In this document: positions 23,797 to 34,529 of the stretch, piece after piece
How the letters are laid out: the number at the start of each line of letters is the position of its first letter
How positions within the stretch are numbered: position 1 is the first letter of the stretch
Assembly (NCBI GenBank): GCA_036927565.1
Contig: JAYESD010000001.1
Location: forward strand, 35,129,146 to 35,193,145
Length of the DNA stretch: 64,000 bases
Source: Tuctoria greenei
Taxonomy: Eukaryota > Streptophyta > Magnoliopsida > Poales > Poaceae
Reading direction: 5' to 3'
Notes under the pieces: model-generated
Databases searched by the model: none
The model's input: only the letters and a program-made list of their open reading frames with translations
Told to the model about the DNA's origin: nothing
Translations under genes and position numbers: made by a program

Positions 23797-26700
23797 ATGG
23801 AGTTGGGTCCCCGTGAGAGTCGTTTGAAGACCGACGGCGACCTGAAGAAGGTCCAGGCCCTCATGGGATGGTCCTCGGACTTCTTCAACCGCTCAGTCCG
23901 CGCCGGTGGGGAGATCCCGTTTGAGAAGGAGCACGCCGGCGAAATGGTGTACTTCTCCTCGTACGCCATGGTGGGGTTGATCCCACCTTTTTCCTCCTTT
24001 TTCTTGATGTTGCTAGACTTCTATGGTTTGCAGCTGTATCACCTTGGCCCCCACTCCATTCTTCTTGTGTCCATCTTCGTCCACTTCTGTGAGATGTGGG
24101 TGGGCATCACCCCCTGCATTGAACTCTTCCGGACCTTCTTCACCGTCCATACCACCGGCAGGAGCAATGAGTACCTTGGCTTCTACTACTTTGTGAAGCG
24201 CAAGAAGTGCCCATTCAAGTACCTCCGGTCGTTTCCCTCTGGGAAGTGGGATGACTGGAAGAAGGATTGGATAGTCGTCCGGGTGGAGGAGCATGAGAAG
24301 CTGGAGCTGCCCGAAGGCCTCCCCAGCATTGACACAACAATCTGGAGTGAAGCTCCGGTGCTGGCGGAAGCCTTCAACCCTGCTTTAACCAGGATTCGCC
24401 AATGCATGGAGGGAGGATTGACTCCGCAGGCGGTGTTTTGCAACTTCCTGGTCAACAGGTGGGCACCGCTGAAGAGGAGAGAGAAACTCGCATGGGCCCT
24501 CAACAGCGTGATGGACGACGACCGGGTCAAGACCGGGCTGAAGTCCAACATGGTGGGGAAAACCTTGGAGTTCCACCTCAAAAAGTTCCAGCACGGCATC
24601 GACGTCGATGGTGACGACTTGACTCCTCCATCACCTTTTCTCCCTCTGAACGTGGAAGTGGAGTTCAGTAGGGAGCTCCGGCGGAAGATGCCCGTGCTTG
24701 ACGACCTTGGTGTCGTTGAGAGAAGATCAACCACCAGGGTGGCAATCCCCGGAATGCCCGAGGATGGCTCCGACCCTGCCCCGAAGCCGAGGGTCGAGAT
24801 CATCGGCAAGGGCAAGGAGCTAGCGGACGAGCCCGTGAGCCGGAAGAGGAAGCTGCAGTACGCCGACGGAAGGTCCGTCAGGCCCGCTACATCTGCGTCA
24901 GCTCCTTCTCCCCGGAGGGGGAGGTCTTCTACAACTGCGGCGACTGTTCCCGCAGTGGGGTCCTCCCGGGGTGCGACTGTTCCCGCAGTGGGGTCCTCCC
25001 GGGGTGCTAGCTCCGGGCATGCAACTCCAGCACCTGTGCCGGTGGAGGCCTCTAGGTCCGGGGGTTCTTCCCGATCGAGGGGGGCCTCGACTAGGGAAAC
25101 ACCCGTGGCCGTAACGAGTTTTAGGGGGCCTTCTGGAGCTTCCACGCCGGTTATGACCAGCCCAGAACGCCCGAGAAAAAGGTTCCGCGCAAGCTGGTGC
25201 GGAAGCCTCCCAAGGTAATTTTTAATCTTTACCTTGGATAGTTGTGTAATTGTAGTAACTATTTTTTAAGTTTCTTCGTTCATCATCTGCAGCGTCCCCA
25301 AGAAGGAGATTGAGGCTCCACCCTCAGCCACAGCAGCTGAAGCCGTGAGGGTGGAAGCTTCTGCTCCTGTCCCGGTGCCGCACCAAGTGGTGGCTGAAGC
25401 TGCGACAGCTCCGGCGCCGGCTGTCGTGGTCATGGACCTTGACTCATCCCCAGAGGCTCCTGTGGTAGCGCCGGACCGCGGGAGTGAAGATGCGCCAGCG
25501 CCACCTGTCCCGGAGGTTGAAGCTCCGGGTCCTGGTGCTGAGATGATGGAAGCTCCAGCCGCTGAGCCGGAAATTGTCGAAGCTCCGGCGGTCGAGCCGG
25601 AAGTGATTGAAGTCCTGGCGTGTGCGCCGGATGTTGAGGAAGTCCCGGCGGTTGGGCCGGCTACCTCAGAAGCACTGGACGCAGAGCCGGTAGTTGTTGG
25701 AGCTCCGGCTGCAGGGCCGATTGAAGATGAAGATCTTCTGGCTCCCGAGCCGGTTGATACAGAAGCGTCGGAGCTCGAGCCCCCATCGGAGGAGGTGCCA
25801 AGGCCGGAGCCAGAAGCGGCCCCTGCTCTGGAAGTGACAACATCGGAGGTACCTACGGCTGAGCCAGAGTGCCTTGGTGAAGTCGCTGGCCCCCCTGTCT
25901 GAGGGGGTGAATGAAGACCTGGCGGCGGGGCCTTCCTCGATGGCGACTGAGGCCATCCCGGAGGACGGCCCTAGTGCCATGGAGACCTAGGGGACCACTC
26001 TTGTGGAGTGGGACCCAATTTTTGTATCTGAGAACCCGCTGGAACTAGCGGAGGAGACCCCAGCAGGTCCGGAACCTATCCCGTTGTCGCTGTCTATTGA
26101 CAACGCATGTTCCAGTCTGCGTCAAGTTCAACTGGCCTTCTTCCACCACAGCAAGGCTCTTGAAGAGGAGCGCTAAACCCTTAGGAGGTGGCGTAACAGG
26201 CTCTACTTTGAGACCAATCTGGTGCAGTCGAGGCTAGCGGGTGACAAGGAGTGGATCAAGCGAAAGAAGGTCCGCCTGGAATACTTGGGTAAATTATTGG
26301 ATGACAGGGAGAGTATGACTCGCGCTCTCGACGCTCAATCCCGGGAGATCTACGATCAGGCCAAAGCAGCTAATAGTGCGGCCGATGAACGCCACGAAAG
26401 GCTTGAGGCTATTAACACTACACTCATCAAGCGCCGAGAGGCACTTATAGAGAGGGAGAAACGGCTCGAAGATGAAGAGCAGAAACTCCTAGAGCTGCGG
26501 GATGACATCCTGAGGAGGGAGGAGGAGCTCTCCGAGAAGGTGGCTCTGGCTGACAAGGGCCTTGAGGAGCGCGCCAAGAAATTGGATGAGCGTTGCGTGG
26601 AGGAGGAGAAGAAGGCCTGGGTGCGAGGGCAGGAGCTCCATGAACGGGAGTGTGCCCTTGTTGCTAGGGAAAAGAAAGTGAGGGGCAGGGAGAAGGACCT

Positions 26701-27235
26701 GGTCGACCGCCGGAACAAAATCCACCTCCGGGAGGAGGAGCTCAGAAAACTCGAGAAGCGGGTTGCTGAGAAGATTCAGCAAAACACCAAAGAAGTTGAG
26801 TGCCTCGCCCATGAGAATTCCGAACTGGTGGCGGCCAGAAGATCCTTGGAAGAATTGAAAGGCTTGAGGACTGCGGACTCCCTACAAATTTGGGAGTTCT
26901 TGGGCAAGGCCAACGACGCGCTGACACCGACGGGCTTCAGTCCCGTGCGCCCGGATGATCCGGAGCCGGAGCCGGACCTAGCGTTGCAGGCGTTGAGCTC
27001 GGCAGGTAGCAAGCTCTCCAAGGTGGGCAATGTCATCGCGGACCAATTGGAGGTTGAGGGGCAATCCCTGGCAAAGAACGTCGCAGAGTATGTGCTGACG
27101 TGCTACACCAGCCGGAACTCCCAATTTCCTCTGGACCCGGTGCTTGAAGGTCCTGTTGAAGGAGAAGGGGAAGCTGCCCGAGCCAACGTGTCGGAGGTTG
27201 CCCAAAAGGTCGCTCAATTCTTCCATAGGGTCTAG
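23797..27235 (+). pseudogene. antisense accessory gene (aORF) of element B, two exons, frame broken
   Basis: Starts MELGPRESRLKTDGDL; an upstream in-frame ATG lies at 23758. Exon 1 (to 25214) contains the PF04195-like plant 'putative gypsy type transposon' domain (about residues 55-290: LDFYGLQLYHLGPHS, FVKRKKCPFKYL, VFCNFLVNRWAPL). A basic Ser/Arg/Pro-rich tail follows. Intron 25215-25292; exon 2 starts in frame with a PE(A/V)-rich acidic repeat region, then a long charged coiled coil (26222-26860) and a C-terminal domain. The frame shifts by one base in a C-run at about 25889-25895. Stops follow at about 25988 and 26174. The coiled coil suggests oligomerisation; activity is unknown. It lies antisense to gag-pol, as does gene23 of the maize relative Grande (from memory). 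Confidence 0.85.
25215..25292 (+). other. spliceosomal-type intron in aORF of B
   Basis: 78 bp, AAG|GTAATT...CATCTGCAG|CG, T-rich. Joining the flanks keeps the frame (two bases left over on the left, one taken from the right). Element A has an 88-bp intron at the same position. Confidence 0.75.
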
Positions 27236-28530
27236 GACCATCTTCGTAGTTCCCACTTGTATCCTCTCTTCTTCTTCCTCAATTTTGTAATCCCTTGTCT
27301 CCAGATGAATGAAATCCCCAAATTTTTGTGAATTTCACTTTTTGTCTTCAACACTTTTGTCTTCACTTGGCCCCCTGGTAGATGTACACAATTGGATTGT
27401 GAACATGTACCAAGAGGATATTGTGTGTTGTTGAAGACTAGTTTGCTTCGAACTTGTAGAGTGTAGGTCCGAAGTCTTCGATAGTGAAGGCCCCCTGATG
27501 TCAAACTGACTACCGCTGGAGCTTAGTAGCTCCGGCAATAGTCCCTATCAACGCATAGAGCATCGATAGTTAGCCCTCCGGGGTGTCGGAGCTTAGTAGC
27601 TCCGGCACTGACCTTTGCCAACACGTAGCTTGTCGGCAGCAGGCTCCATTTGTGGGGTCCTATCACCATCTTTTGTTTTACGTTGACGGATGGCCCCCCT
27701 AGCTTTACCGGAGCTTGGTTGATCCGGTGATGCTCGTTTTCAATGCTTAGTCATCGATTACAAGCTATCTAGAGGAGTCAGAGCTTTGTTAGCTCTGGCT
27801 TTTCTCCATCAACGTGGATTTTATTTTTCCTGCACACTGAAGTCAAAAAAAAATAGTAAAATTCATTTCTTGCCTATAACTTCGTCGCGGCTTACGATTC
27901 TTGAGAAAATTTTAGGTCAAACACGATTCTAAACACAACCGAATGCGTTGCCTTTTCTTCTAGATTCGATTGTCCTTGGTCCCGCCTTACTTTGGCCTGC
28001 CGGGGTGTAGGTAGAGTGGCGTACTTAGGGTGCTTGACCAGGCTAAGTCGATAGAACACTCCAGCTCTAGATTGGCTTGGCGACATTCAGGCGAGTGGGC
28101 CATGAACAATATTTGAATCCCAAAGAACCGACAATACAACTCGAATCATATATGAACAGGTCAAACTAAAATTTTTTAAGAATTGCCCGTCATTGTTATA
28201 GACAAGAAAGAGAAAAATAAAAAATGTTGAGCCTGTACAAAATGAATGCACGTGGAGTCTGTTTCACCTGAAGATGTCTTTCATTATAGGTCCGGGGTAC
28301 AGGGGAAACAAGTACACTCTTAGGGTACGGAACCAGGCTAAGCGTGTTTATTTTCTCGTTTGACCCAGGGTAGTTAGCCACACTTTTAGTTATGGGACTA
28401 TGACAAGTGTTGCATGAACTTTGCGGACTTTCCGGGGAAGGTTCGGCTGTTCTCCCAGAGGAACTACCCGACTCTCTACAATGACTCTATAACATACACC
28501 CCAAGTTACTACAGGCTCACCTCCGTGGTA
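27236..28530. other. non-coding spacer between aORF and pol of element B
   Basis: No gene seen. It holds the 3' flank of aORF, a hairpin array (27518-27797), and a conserved segment (about 27960-28140 and 28290-28340) matching A. Both transcription units point into this spacer. Confidence 0.7.
27518..27797. repeat. hairpin array, element B
   Basis: Perfect short inverted repeats: 27518-27533 (GGAGCT-tagt-AGCTCC), 27587-27604 (CGGAGCT-tagt-AGCTCCG) and 27779-27797 (CAGAGCT-ttgtt-AGCTCTG). An imperfect one lies at about 27707-27728 (ACCGGAGC/GATCCGGT). The first-to-third stem change keeps pairing (G-C to A-T). Confidence 0.8.
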
Positions 28531-29571
28531 TTAAGTGTAGAACTTACGGAGGTGCTCGATGTTCCAAGGATTTGGGAGAGGTGTCCCATCCTCAGTAGCC
28601 AAGCGAACGCTTCCGAGATGGGATACTTTAATCACTAGGAAGGGTCCCTCCCAGCTGGGGGAGAGTTTGTTTACCCCTTCTCTGGATTGTATTCTCCATA
28701 GCACCAGATCGCCTTCCTCGAGCTGTCGGTTGTGTACATGCCGCTGATGATAACGCCGTAGGGCTTGGCAATATCGGGCATTCTGAACAGCTGCTTGGCA
28801 CCTTCCCTCCTCAAGGAGGTCTAGGTCTTCACGCCGGATCTGGTCCTGCGTGGCTTCGTCGAAGGTCCGGACCCGGAGTGAACCCAAGGTGATTTCCGGA
28901 GGAAGGATTGCTTCAGCTCCGTACACCAGGAAGAAGGGTGTCTCTCCAGTTGACCGGTTTGAAGATGTCCTGTTGGCCCATAAAGTGGGCGGAAGCTCTT
29001 CACTCCAGTTGGCTCCATGTTTTTTCAAGCGCTCATATGTGCGCGTCTTGAGTCCTTTTAGGATTTCAGTATTTGCTCTCTCGGCTTGGCCATTGCTTGC
29101 TGGGTGAGCTACGGAGGCGTAGCAAACTTGTATGTCGAGGTCTTTGCAATATCCTTGAAATGCAGAGCTTGTGAATTGGGTCCCATTATCAGTGATGATT
29201 TTGTTTGGGACTCCAAATCTGCAAACAATGGACTACAAAAAGTTGATAGCAGATTGCTTGTTGATTGTCACAACTGGAGTTGCTTCCGGCCACTTGGTGA
29301 ACTTGTCAATGGCGACGTACAGGAACTTGTAACCTCCGACGGCTCTTGGGAAAGGTCCCAAGATGTCCATCCCCCACACAGCGAAGGGCCATGTAGGAGG
29401 TATCATTTGTAGGGGCTGAGCCGGTGTATGAATTTGCTTTGCATGAAATTGACATGCTTCGCATTTCTTCACCAGCTCAGTTGCATCCTGGAGTGTTGTA
29501 GGCTAGTAGAAGCCATGCCGGAAGGCTTTACCAACCAGCGTGCGGGAAGACGCGTGGTTCCCACACTCGCC
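28531..29571 (-). pseudogene. pol: integrase of element B pol (C-terminal part)
   Basis: Continues in frame after the TGA at 29572 that ends the upstream frame (glycine codon in A). Zinc-binding KKCEACQFH lies at about 29460, catalytic Asp in WGMDILGPFP (about 29360) and Asp in the TDNGTQF region (about 29190). The Glu region NGQAERANTE lies at about 29080. C-terminal part 28531-29028 ends HLRKFYT. Further nonsense codons lie at about 29503 (Trp to TAG) and about 29232. Three stops make it non-functional as it stands. Confidence 0.88.
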
Positions 29572-32073
29572 TCAATGGATTTCTGCGAGGAGTTCGTAGC
29601 CTTCTTCCCTTGTGATGCACCGCATTAGGATGCCATTGGCACCACGCCGGTAGAGATCCCCTTCTACCAACGTGTATCTTTTAGCCAATCTGACTACCCG
29701 GTCAGCGGATACATCATCGTTAGGAAGGATGTTGTCTTTCAAGTAGCTCCAGATCTCTGAGATCCATGCATCGGAACTAGCTAGAGCTTTTGAGTCTTGC
29801 GTGCTTGGTTCCTCGGAACTTCCGGCAGCACCTACGACCCTTGATGGCTGCCATGGTAACAGGGCCATCGGGACCGTCAACTTCGGGATGCTGATCTCGC
29901 CCCCTTCGCTCAGTTCGGCAGGCTGAGCTGTTGGTTTTGACAACCTCCGGACAAAAATTCCGTCAGGAGCCGGAGCTCCGGTTGACACTTTCGTCGAGAG
30001 TTCGTCAGCTTCAGCGTTATGGGCACGGTGAACATGGTGGAGATCTAGGACTTCAAAGTCCTTCTGAAGCCTCTGGTCTTCAAGGAGGTAACCAGCTAGC
30101 TGGAGATTATTGCAGGAACATTCACCCTTCACTTGCTTAATGATGAGCTGCGAATCTCCCTTGACCAGCCGTTGCTTGACACCATATGACAGTGCCACCT
30201 TTAGTCCGTAGATGAGCGCTTCGTACTCCGCCATGTTGTTCGTCGCCTTGAAGTCAAGGTGTACCATGTATTTCACCTTCTCCCCGGTTGGTGCAAGGAG
30301 AAGGATTCCAGCTCCGGCCCCCTGCTTCTGCATGGAGCCGTCGAAGTAGAGGGTCCAGTGAGGCTCGGTGAAGGCTGGAGCTTGATGTTCCGGCTTCTGC
30401 TCACTGGGGCCCTCGGGGTTTGATAGAGAGGGAGTCCATTCCACCATGAAGTCTGCCAATGCTTTACTCTTGACTGCTTGTCTTGAAATGAATTCAAGAT
30501 CAAATTCGGCTAATTCTGCTGCCCACTTTGCAATATTCCCAGTTGAATTGGGATTATGCAAGATTGCTCGAAGTGGGTAAGAGGTCACCACTAAGACTTT
30601 GTGAGCTTGGAAGTAATGGCGAAGCTTCCTGGAGGCAATAAGAACTGCATAGAGCAGCTTATGCACCTCTAGGTATCGAGTCTTGGCATCATGTAGTACC
30701 TCACTGATGAAGTACATCGGGCGTTGAATGGTCCGGACCTTCCCGGAGGGGCCCGGAGCTTCCTCTCCACTGACCCGGATCCTCCCAGAGGGATCCGGAT
30801 TTTCTTTGGGGACCTCCGGGTCCTGGCTGGAGGAACCCGGAGCTTCTTCAGAAGCGACCTGGACCCTCCCGGAGGGGTCTGGGTCTTCTGAAGTGACTTC
30901 TTGTGGATTCGAGTCTGGGAGTTGGGACCCAGACTCGCTTTCAGGTACCTCCGGACCCTCCCGAAGGGGTCTGGATTCCTGAGTATGAGGTAGGTCTGGT
31001 CTCTCTGCTACCAGAACCATACTGATGACTTCGTCAGTTGCTGAAATGTAAAGCAACAAAGGCTCACCAGCGTTCGGAGCTACCAGAATTGATAGGGTGG
31101 TGAGGAACTGTTTCAGCTCCTGGAATGCCTTCTCTGCTTCTTCAGACCATTGGAATGGTCCGGACTTCCTCAATAACTTGAAGAAGGGGAGTGCCCGTTC
31201 CGCCAGTCTTGAAATGAACCGGCTGAGGGCTGCTAGACATCCAGTTAACTTTTGGACGTCTTTGATGCGGGTTGGTGGCCACATGTATTCAATGGCCTTG
31301 ATCTTCGCCGGATTAGCTTCTATGCCCCGGTGACTTACCAGGAAACCGAGAAGTTTTCCGGAGCTAACCCCGAAGACACACTTGTCTGGGTTTAGCTTTG
31401 TGCGGGTGGCCCGCAGCTTGTCGAAGACAGCCTGCAAGGTGTCAAGGAGTGACTCCTTGTTCCTGACCTTGACCACGATGTCATCGACGTACACTTCCAC
31501 TATGTCTCTAATGAGTTCTTCAAAGGTTTTGTACATAGCTCGTACAAAAGTTGAAGCTGCATTCTTGAGACCAAATGGCATGGCTGTATAACAGTACAAT
31601 CCATCTACTGTAATGAATGAGGTATGCTCTTCATCTTCCCTAGACATCCTGATTTGATGATACCCAGAATATGCGTCTAGGAAACACAGTAATTCACACC
31701 CGGAGGTGGAATCCACTATCTGATCTATTCTAGGTAGTGGGAATGGATCTTTTGGACATGCCTTATTTAGTGTGGTGTAGTCGATGCACATCCGAATATT
31801 CCCGCCGGCCTTGGGCACAACGACTGGGTTTGCCAGCCATTTTGGATGGAAGACTTCTCGGATGAATCCAGCTTCGAGCAACTTCTTCACTTCTTGTCGG
31901 ATGAAGTTCTGTCGCTCTATGGATTGCTTCCGAGGCTTCTGATGCACGGGCTAGGCGTCGGGGTAGATCTTCAGATTGTGCTCAATCACTTCCCTGGGGA
32001 TCCCAGGCATTTGTGACGGTTGCCAGGCAAACACGTCAACGTTAGCCCGGAGGAAAGTGATGAGTGCGAGTTC
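29572..32073 (-). pseudogene. pol: RT-RNase H-RNase H part of element B pol
   Basis: In the same frame as gag-pro, following its TAG. A TAG at about 31951 replaces a tryptophan seen in the tandem copy (43015 region). The 791-codon frame after it holds RT (FLDAY Asp91, YVDD 153-156, MPFGLKNA). A Ty3-type RNase H (about 262-505) is interrupted by a repeat-rich insert (about 315-406). A plant-type RNase H has YFDG Asp536, MAEYEAL Glu574, KGDS Asp598 and EADEL Asp648. The start of integrase ends at the TGA (29572). Catalytic residues are intact apart from the stops. Confidence 0.9.
30740..31000 (-). repeat. GC-rich quasi-palindromic minisatellite in the pol RNase H insert (element B)
   Basis: Units of the type GGACCCTCCCGGAGGGGTCC recur at about 30735, 30772, 30860 and 30955 and encode the repeated DPSGR(V/I) and EEAPG residues. 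The 30872 duplication breakpoint lies inside one unit. Related units occur in A (about 3290-3440 and 5727). Confidence 0.75.
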
Positions 32074-34419
32074 CTATTTGTCGTTCAATCCCCTTGATAT
32101 GCGGGTGGTCTGAGCGGCATCGGAACCAATTTGGACGACTTTGACGGGAATGTAGGTGTCGCCGCTTGGCTGCACACGAGGTGCAGAAGTCGAGCCTCGT
32201 TGACGAATGCTCGCGGGTTTTGGAGCTTGCTCCTGCCTGGAGTCCTCCTCTTGCGCCGTGGTGAGTGCATGGAGTTCTTCTAGAGCAGTTACTCCGGCAG
32301 TACGATCTCCGCGGATCTGGAGAACGCCTACTGGTGTTGGCATCTTCAACACCAGATAACCATAATGAGCAGCTGCCATGAATTTGTACAGGGCAGGCCT
32401 ACCCAAGATGGCATTGAAGGGTAAGTTGATCTGAGCGACGTCAAAGACCAACTTCTCGGTGCGGTACTTCTCCCGTGTCCCGAAGGTAACGGGGAGAGTA
32501 ATAGCTCCGAGTGGGGTAATGGCCCTCGGACCTACTCCGGAGAAAGGTCGTGAGGGGTGGAGATCCGAAGATCGGAGCTGAACCTTAGTAAAAGCTTCGA
32601 AGCTTATGAGGTTAAGCCCTGAACCTCCGTCTACCATGACGTGGTGGAGCTGGATGTTATTGATGGTAGGAGATACCATCAAAGGTAACTGACCTGCTCC
32701 AACCATGCTCCGAGGGAAGTACGAAGCATCAAAAGTGATGGTTGTGTACATCCACTTCCGATGAGGTTCTGGCCTGACTGTAGGAGCTACAGCAGCCATA
32801 TCCCGACGCATAGTCTTGATGACGTGGCGGGAGGTGATGTCCCATGATCCACCAAAAATGGTGTTCATGGTCTTCCGACGCTCGTTGTCAGAGACGTCAG
32901 AATCATCGTCGACGGAGGTGTAGACGGCCTTCAGGACCTTTTTAGGATCCTGAAAACCTAACTCCTCTTCAGCCGGAGCTTCGTCGACTTTTTGTTTTCC
33001 TTCCCTTTGTCGGAAAGGAGATTCTTCCCGACGCTTGTTGTAGTGCTCGGCAAGATTTTGGACCTCCCAGCAGTCCTCCAAACTGTGGCTGCCCGTTTTG
33101 TGAATTGGGCACCACACCTTGGGCTTTCTACCGTCTTCAGAAGACGGTCGAGGTCGCTTTTCGGGGTGTGGCCCCCGGCCACCCGGAGCTGCAGCAGCTG
33201 CAACATTGGATATACCGGTCGACGGCTTCTTCTTGCCGTTGGTCTTTTTCTTATTCTTGCCGTTCCCGGAGGTAGCGGCTTCTTCTTTGGAGGATTTCTT
33301 GTGACCCTCCAGAGTTGGTTTGGAGTGCATCTCATGGCCCTCCACAGCTCTGGCACATTTGTCAGCCAAGCTGAAGAGTTCCATGACCCTGGTGATCTCC
33401 TTGATCGCCAGTTTCTCTAGCATCTTCTTGTCCCGTACACCCTGTCTGAATGCCACAATGACAGAGGTGCTAGAGATAGAAGGGATAGTGTTTCGTACCT
33501 GAGAGAACCTCTGGATGAATGATCGCAGGGATTCTCCCCCATTTTGCACGACTGCAAAAAGGTCCAGTTCAGTGCCTGGTCGGGTGTATGAACTTCCGAA
33601 GTTGGCGGTGAACTGCCAGCACAGCTCCTCCCAACTGTTGATAGCGTTGGGTGGAAGGCTCATAAACCAGGACCTAGCGGTCCCAGTTAAGGCCACTGGA
33701 AAATAATTGGCCATCACGGCCTCGTTTCCTCCAGCTGCCAAGATTGCAGTGGAGTAGATCTGAAGAAATTCGGCGGGACTGACAGTCCCGTCGAATTTTT
33801 CTGGCGGGTGAGGCCGGAACTTCTGTGGCCACTTGACCATACGCAGATGTATGGCTAGGGCTGAACAGCCTCCTCCTACTCCTTCAGGAGTAGAAAGGTC
33901 CTGAGCTTCCCGTCTTTCACGAGCATGCTCAATATGGACTCGGCCGTCTTGTTGGCGGTATCGGCGATCAAGCTCCGCCCGGAGGTCATGAGTTGAGAGC
34001 CTGGATACCGTGTGAGTGTGTCGTGCCCCGGAGGGCAATGACGTCACTTGCTGTGATGCAGCACGTCTCCTGCTATTGGAAACATGCGGGCCAAGTCTAC
34101 CAGACAAAGTCCGCCGCTGCGACGGGGCTCGTCCTGAAGGAGGAGGACCCTGGTTGCTGATGCGCTCGGCTGCTGCTGCAACCAAATGTTCCACATCGGC
34201 CCTCCACTGCTCCAGTGCATCCCGGGATGCATCCGAAGGTGGTGGGCGTTGGAGAAGAGCACGCGCTGCATGGAGCGCGTGTTCCGGGTTGTCATGATTT
34301 GCCGACGCAGTGATTGACGCCGGTGCTCCATCGCGTTGCCCAGCTTGATTTGCTGGTGGAGGCGGTGGTGGTGGGAGTGTGACTCCTGCTGGTGCTGAGG
34401 CTCCTGCTGGTGGCTGCAT
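32074..34419 (-). CDS. gag-pro: gag-protease polyprotein of element B (781 aa, open)
   Basis: Open frame with a Pro/Ala-rich N-terminus, a retrotransposon gag (capsid) domain at about residues 205-345 (KFDGTVSPAEFLQIYS, GTARSWFMSLP, FIQRFSQVRNTIP), then a Lys-rich segment. A zinc knuckle of the CHHC form follows (C437, H440, H445, C450). The aspartic protease active site is at Asp597 (VDGGSGLN), with an ILGRPALYKF stretch near 671. The protein would build cytoplasmic particles and process itself. The frame ends at a TAG in AAA-TAG-GAA; the pol frame continues in the same register. It may still be translatable. The start codon is the first ATG after the PBS region. Confidence 0.9.
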   Translation of the reverse strand: MQPPAGASAPAGVTLPPPPPPPANQAGQRDGAPASITASANHDNPEHALHAARALLQRPPPSDASRDALEQWRADVEHLVAAAAERISNQGPPPSGRAPSQRRTLSGRLGPHVSNSRRRAASQQVTSLPSGARHTHTVSRLSTHDLRAELDRRYRQQDGRVHIEHARERREAQDLSTPEGVGGGCSALAIHLRMVKWPQKFRPHPPEKFDGTVSPAEFLQIYSTAILAAGGNEAVMANYFPVALTGTARSWFMSLPPNAINSWEELCWQFTANFGSSYTRPGTELDLFAVVQNGGESLRSFIQRFSQVRNTIPSISSTSVIVAFRQGVRDKKMLEKLAIKEITRVMELFSLADKCARAVEGHEMHSKPTLEGHKKSSKEEAATSGNGKNKKKTNGKKKPSTGISNVAAAAAPGGRGPHPEKRPRPSSEDGRKPKVWCPIHKTGSHSLEDCWEVQNLAEHYNKRREESPFRQREGKQKVDEAPAEEELGFQDPKKVLKAVYTSVDDDSDVSDNERRKTMNTIFGGSWDITSRHVIKTMRRDMAAVAPTVRPEPHRKWMYTTITFDASYFPRSMVGAGQLPLMVSPTINNIQLHHVMVDGGSGLNLISFEAFTKVQLRSSDLHPSRPFSGVGPRAITPLGAITLPVTFGTREKYRTEKLVFDVAQINLPFNAILGRPALYKFMAAAHYGYLVLKMPTPVGVLQIRGDRTAGVTALEELHALTTAQEEDSRQEQAPKPASIRQRGSTSAPRVQPSGDTYIPVKVVQIGSDAAQTTRISRGLNDK

Positions 34420-34505
34420 ATTGGAGGGATTGCCCCCAACAGCCTAAGCAGCAGGTTGACTGTTGGATGATCCAGCAGCTGAGGTCACCATTCTCAAAAT
34501 CTCAG

Positions 34506-34529
34506 GCGCCCCCTACCTGGTGCGCCAAA
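34506..34529 (-). other. primer binding site region of element B
   Basis: Directly inside the 5' LTR the minus strand reads TTGGCGCACCAGGTAGGGGG, a TGG-starting PBS-like sequence. I do not assign the tRNA. Repeated in copy 2 at 45569-45592. Confidence 0.65.

Noticed and set aside
31382..31591. 69-aa plus-strand frame repeated at 42445
   Set aside because: Mirror frame of the RT coding strand; identical because of the tandem duplication.
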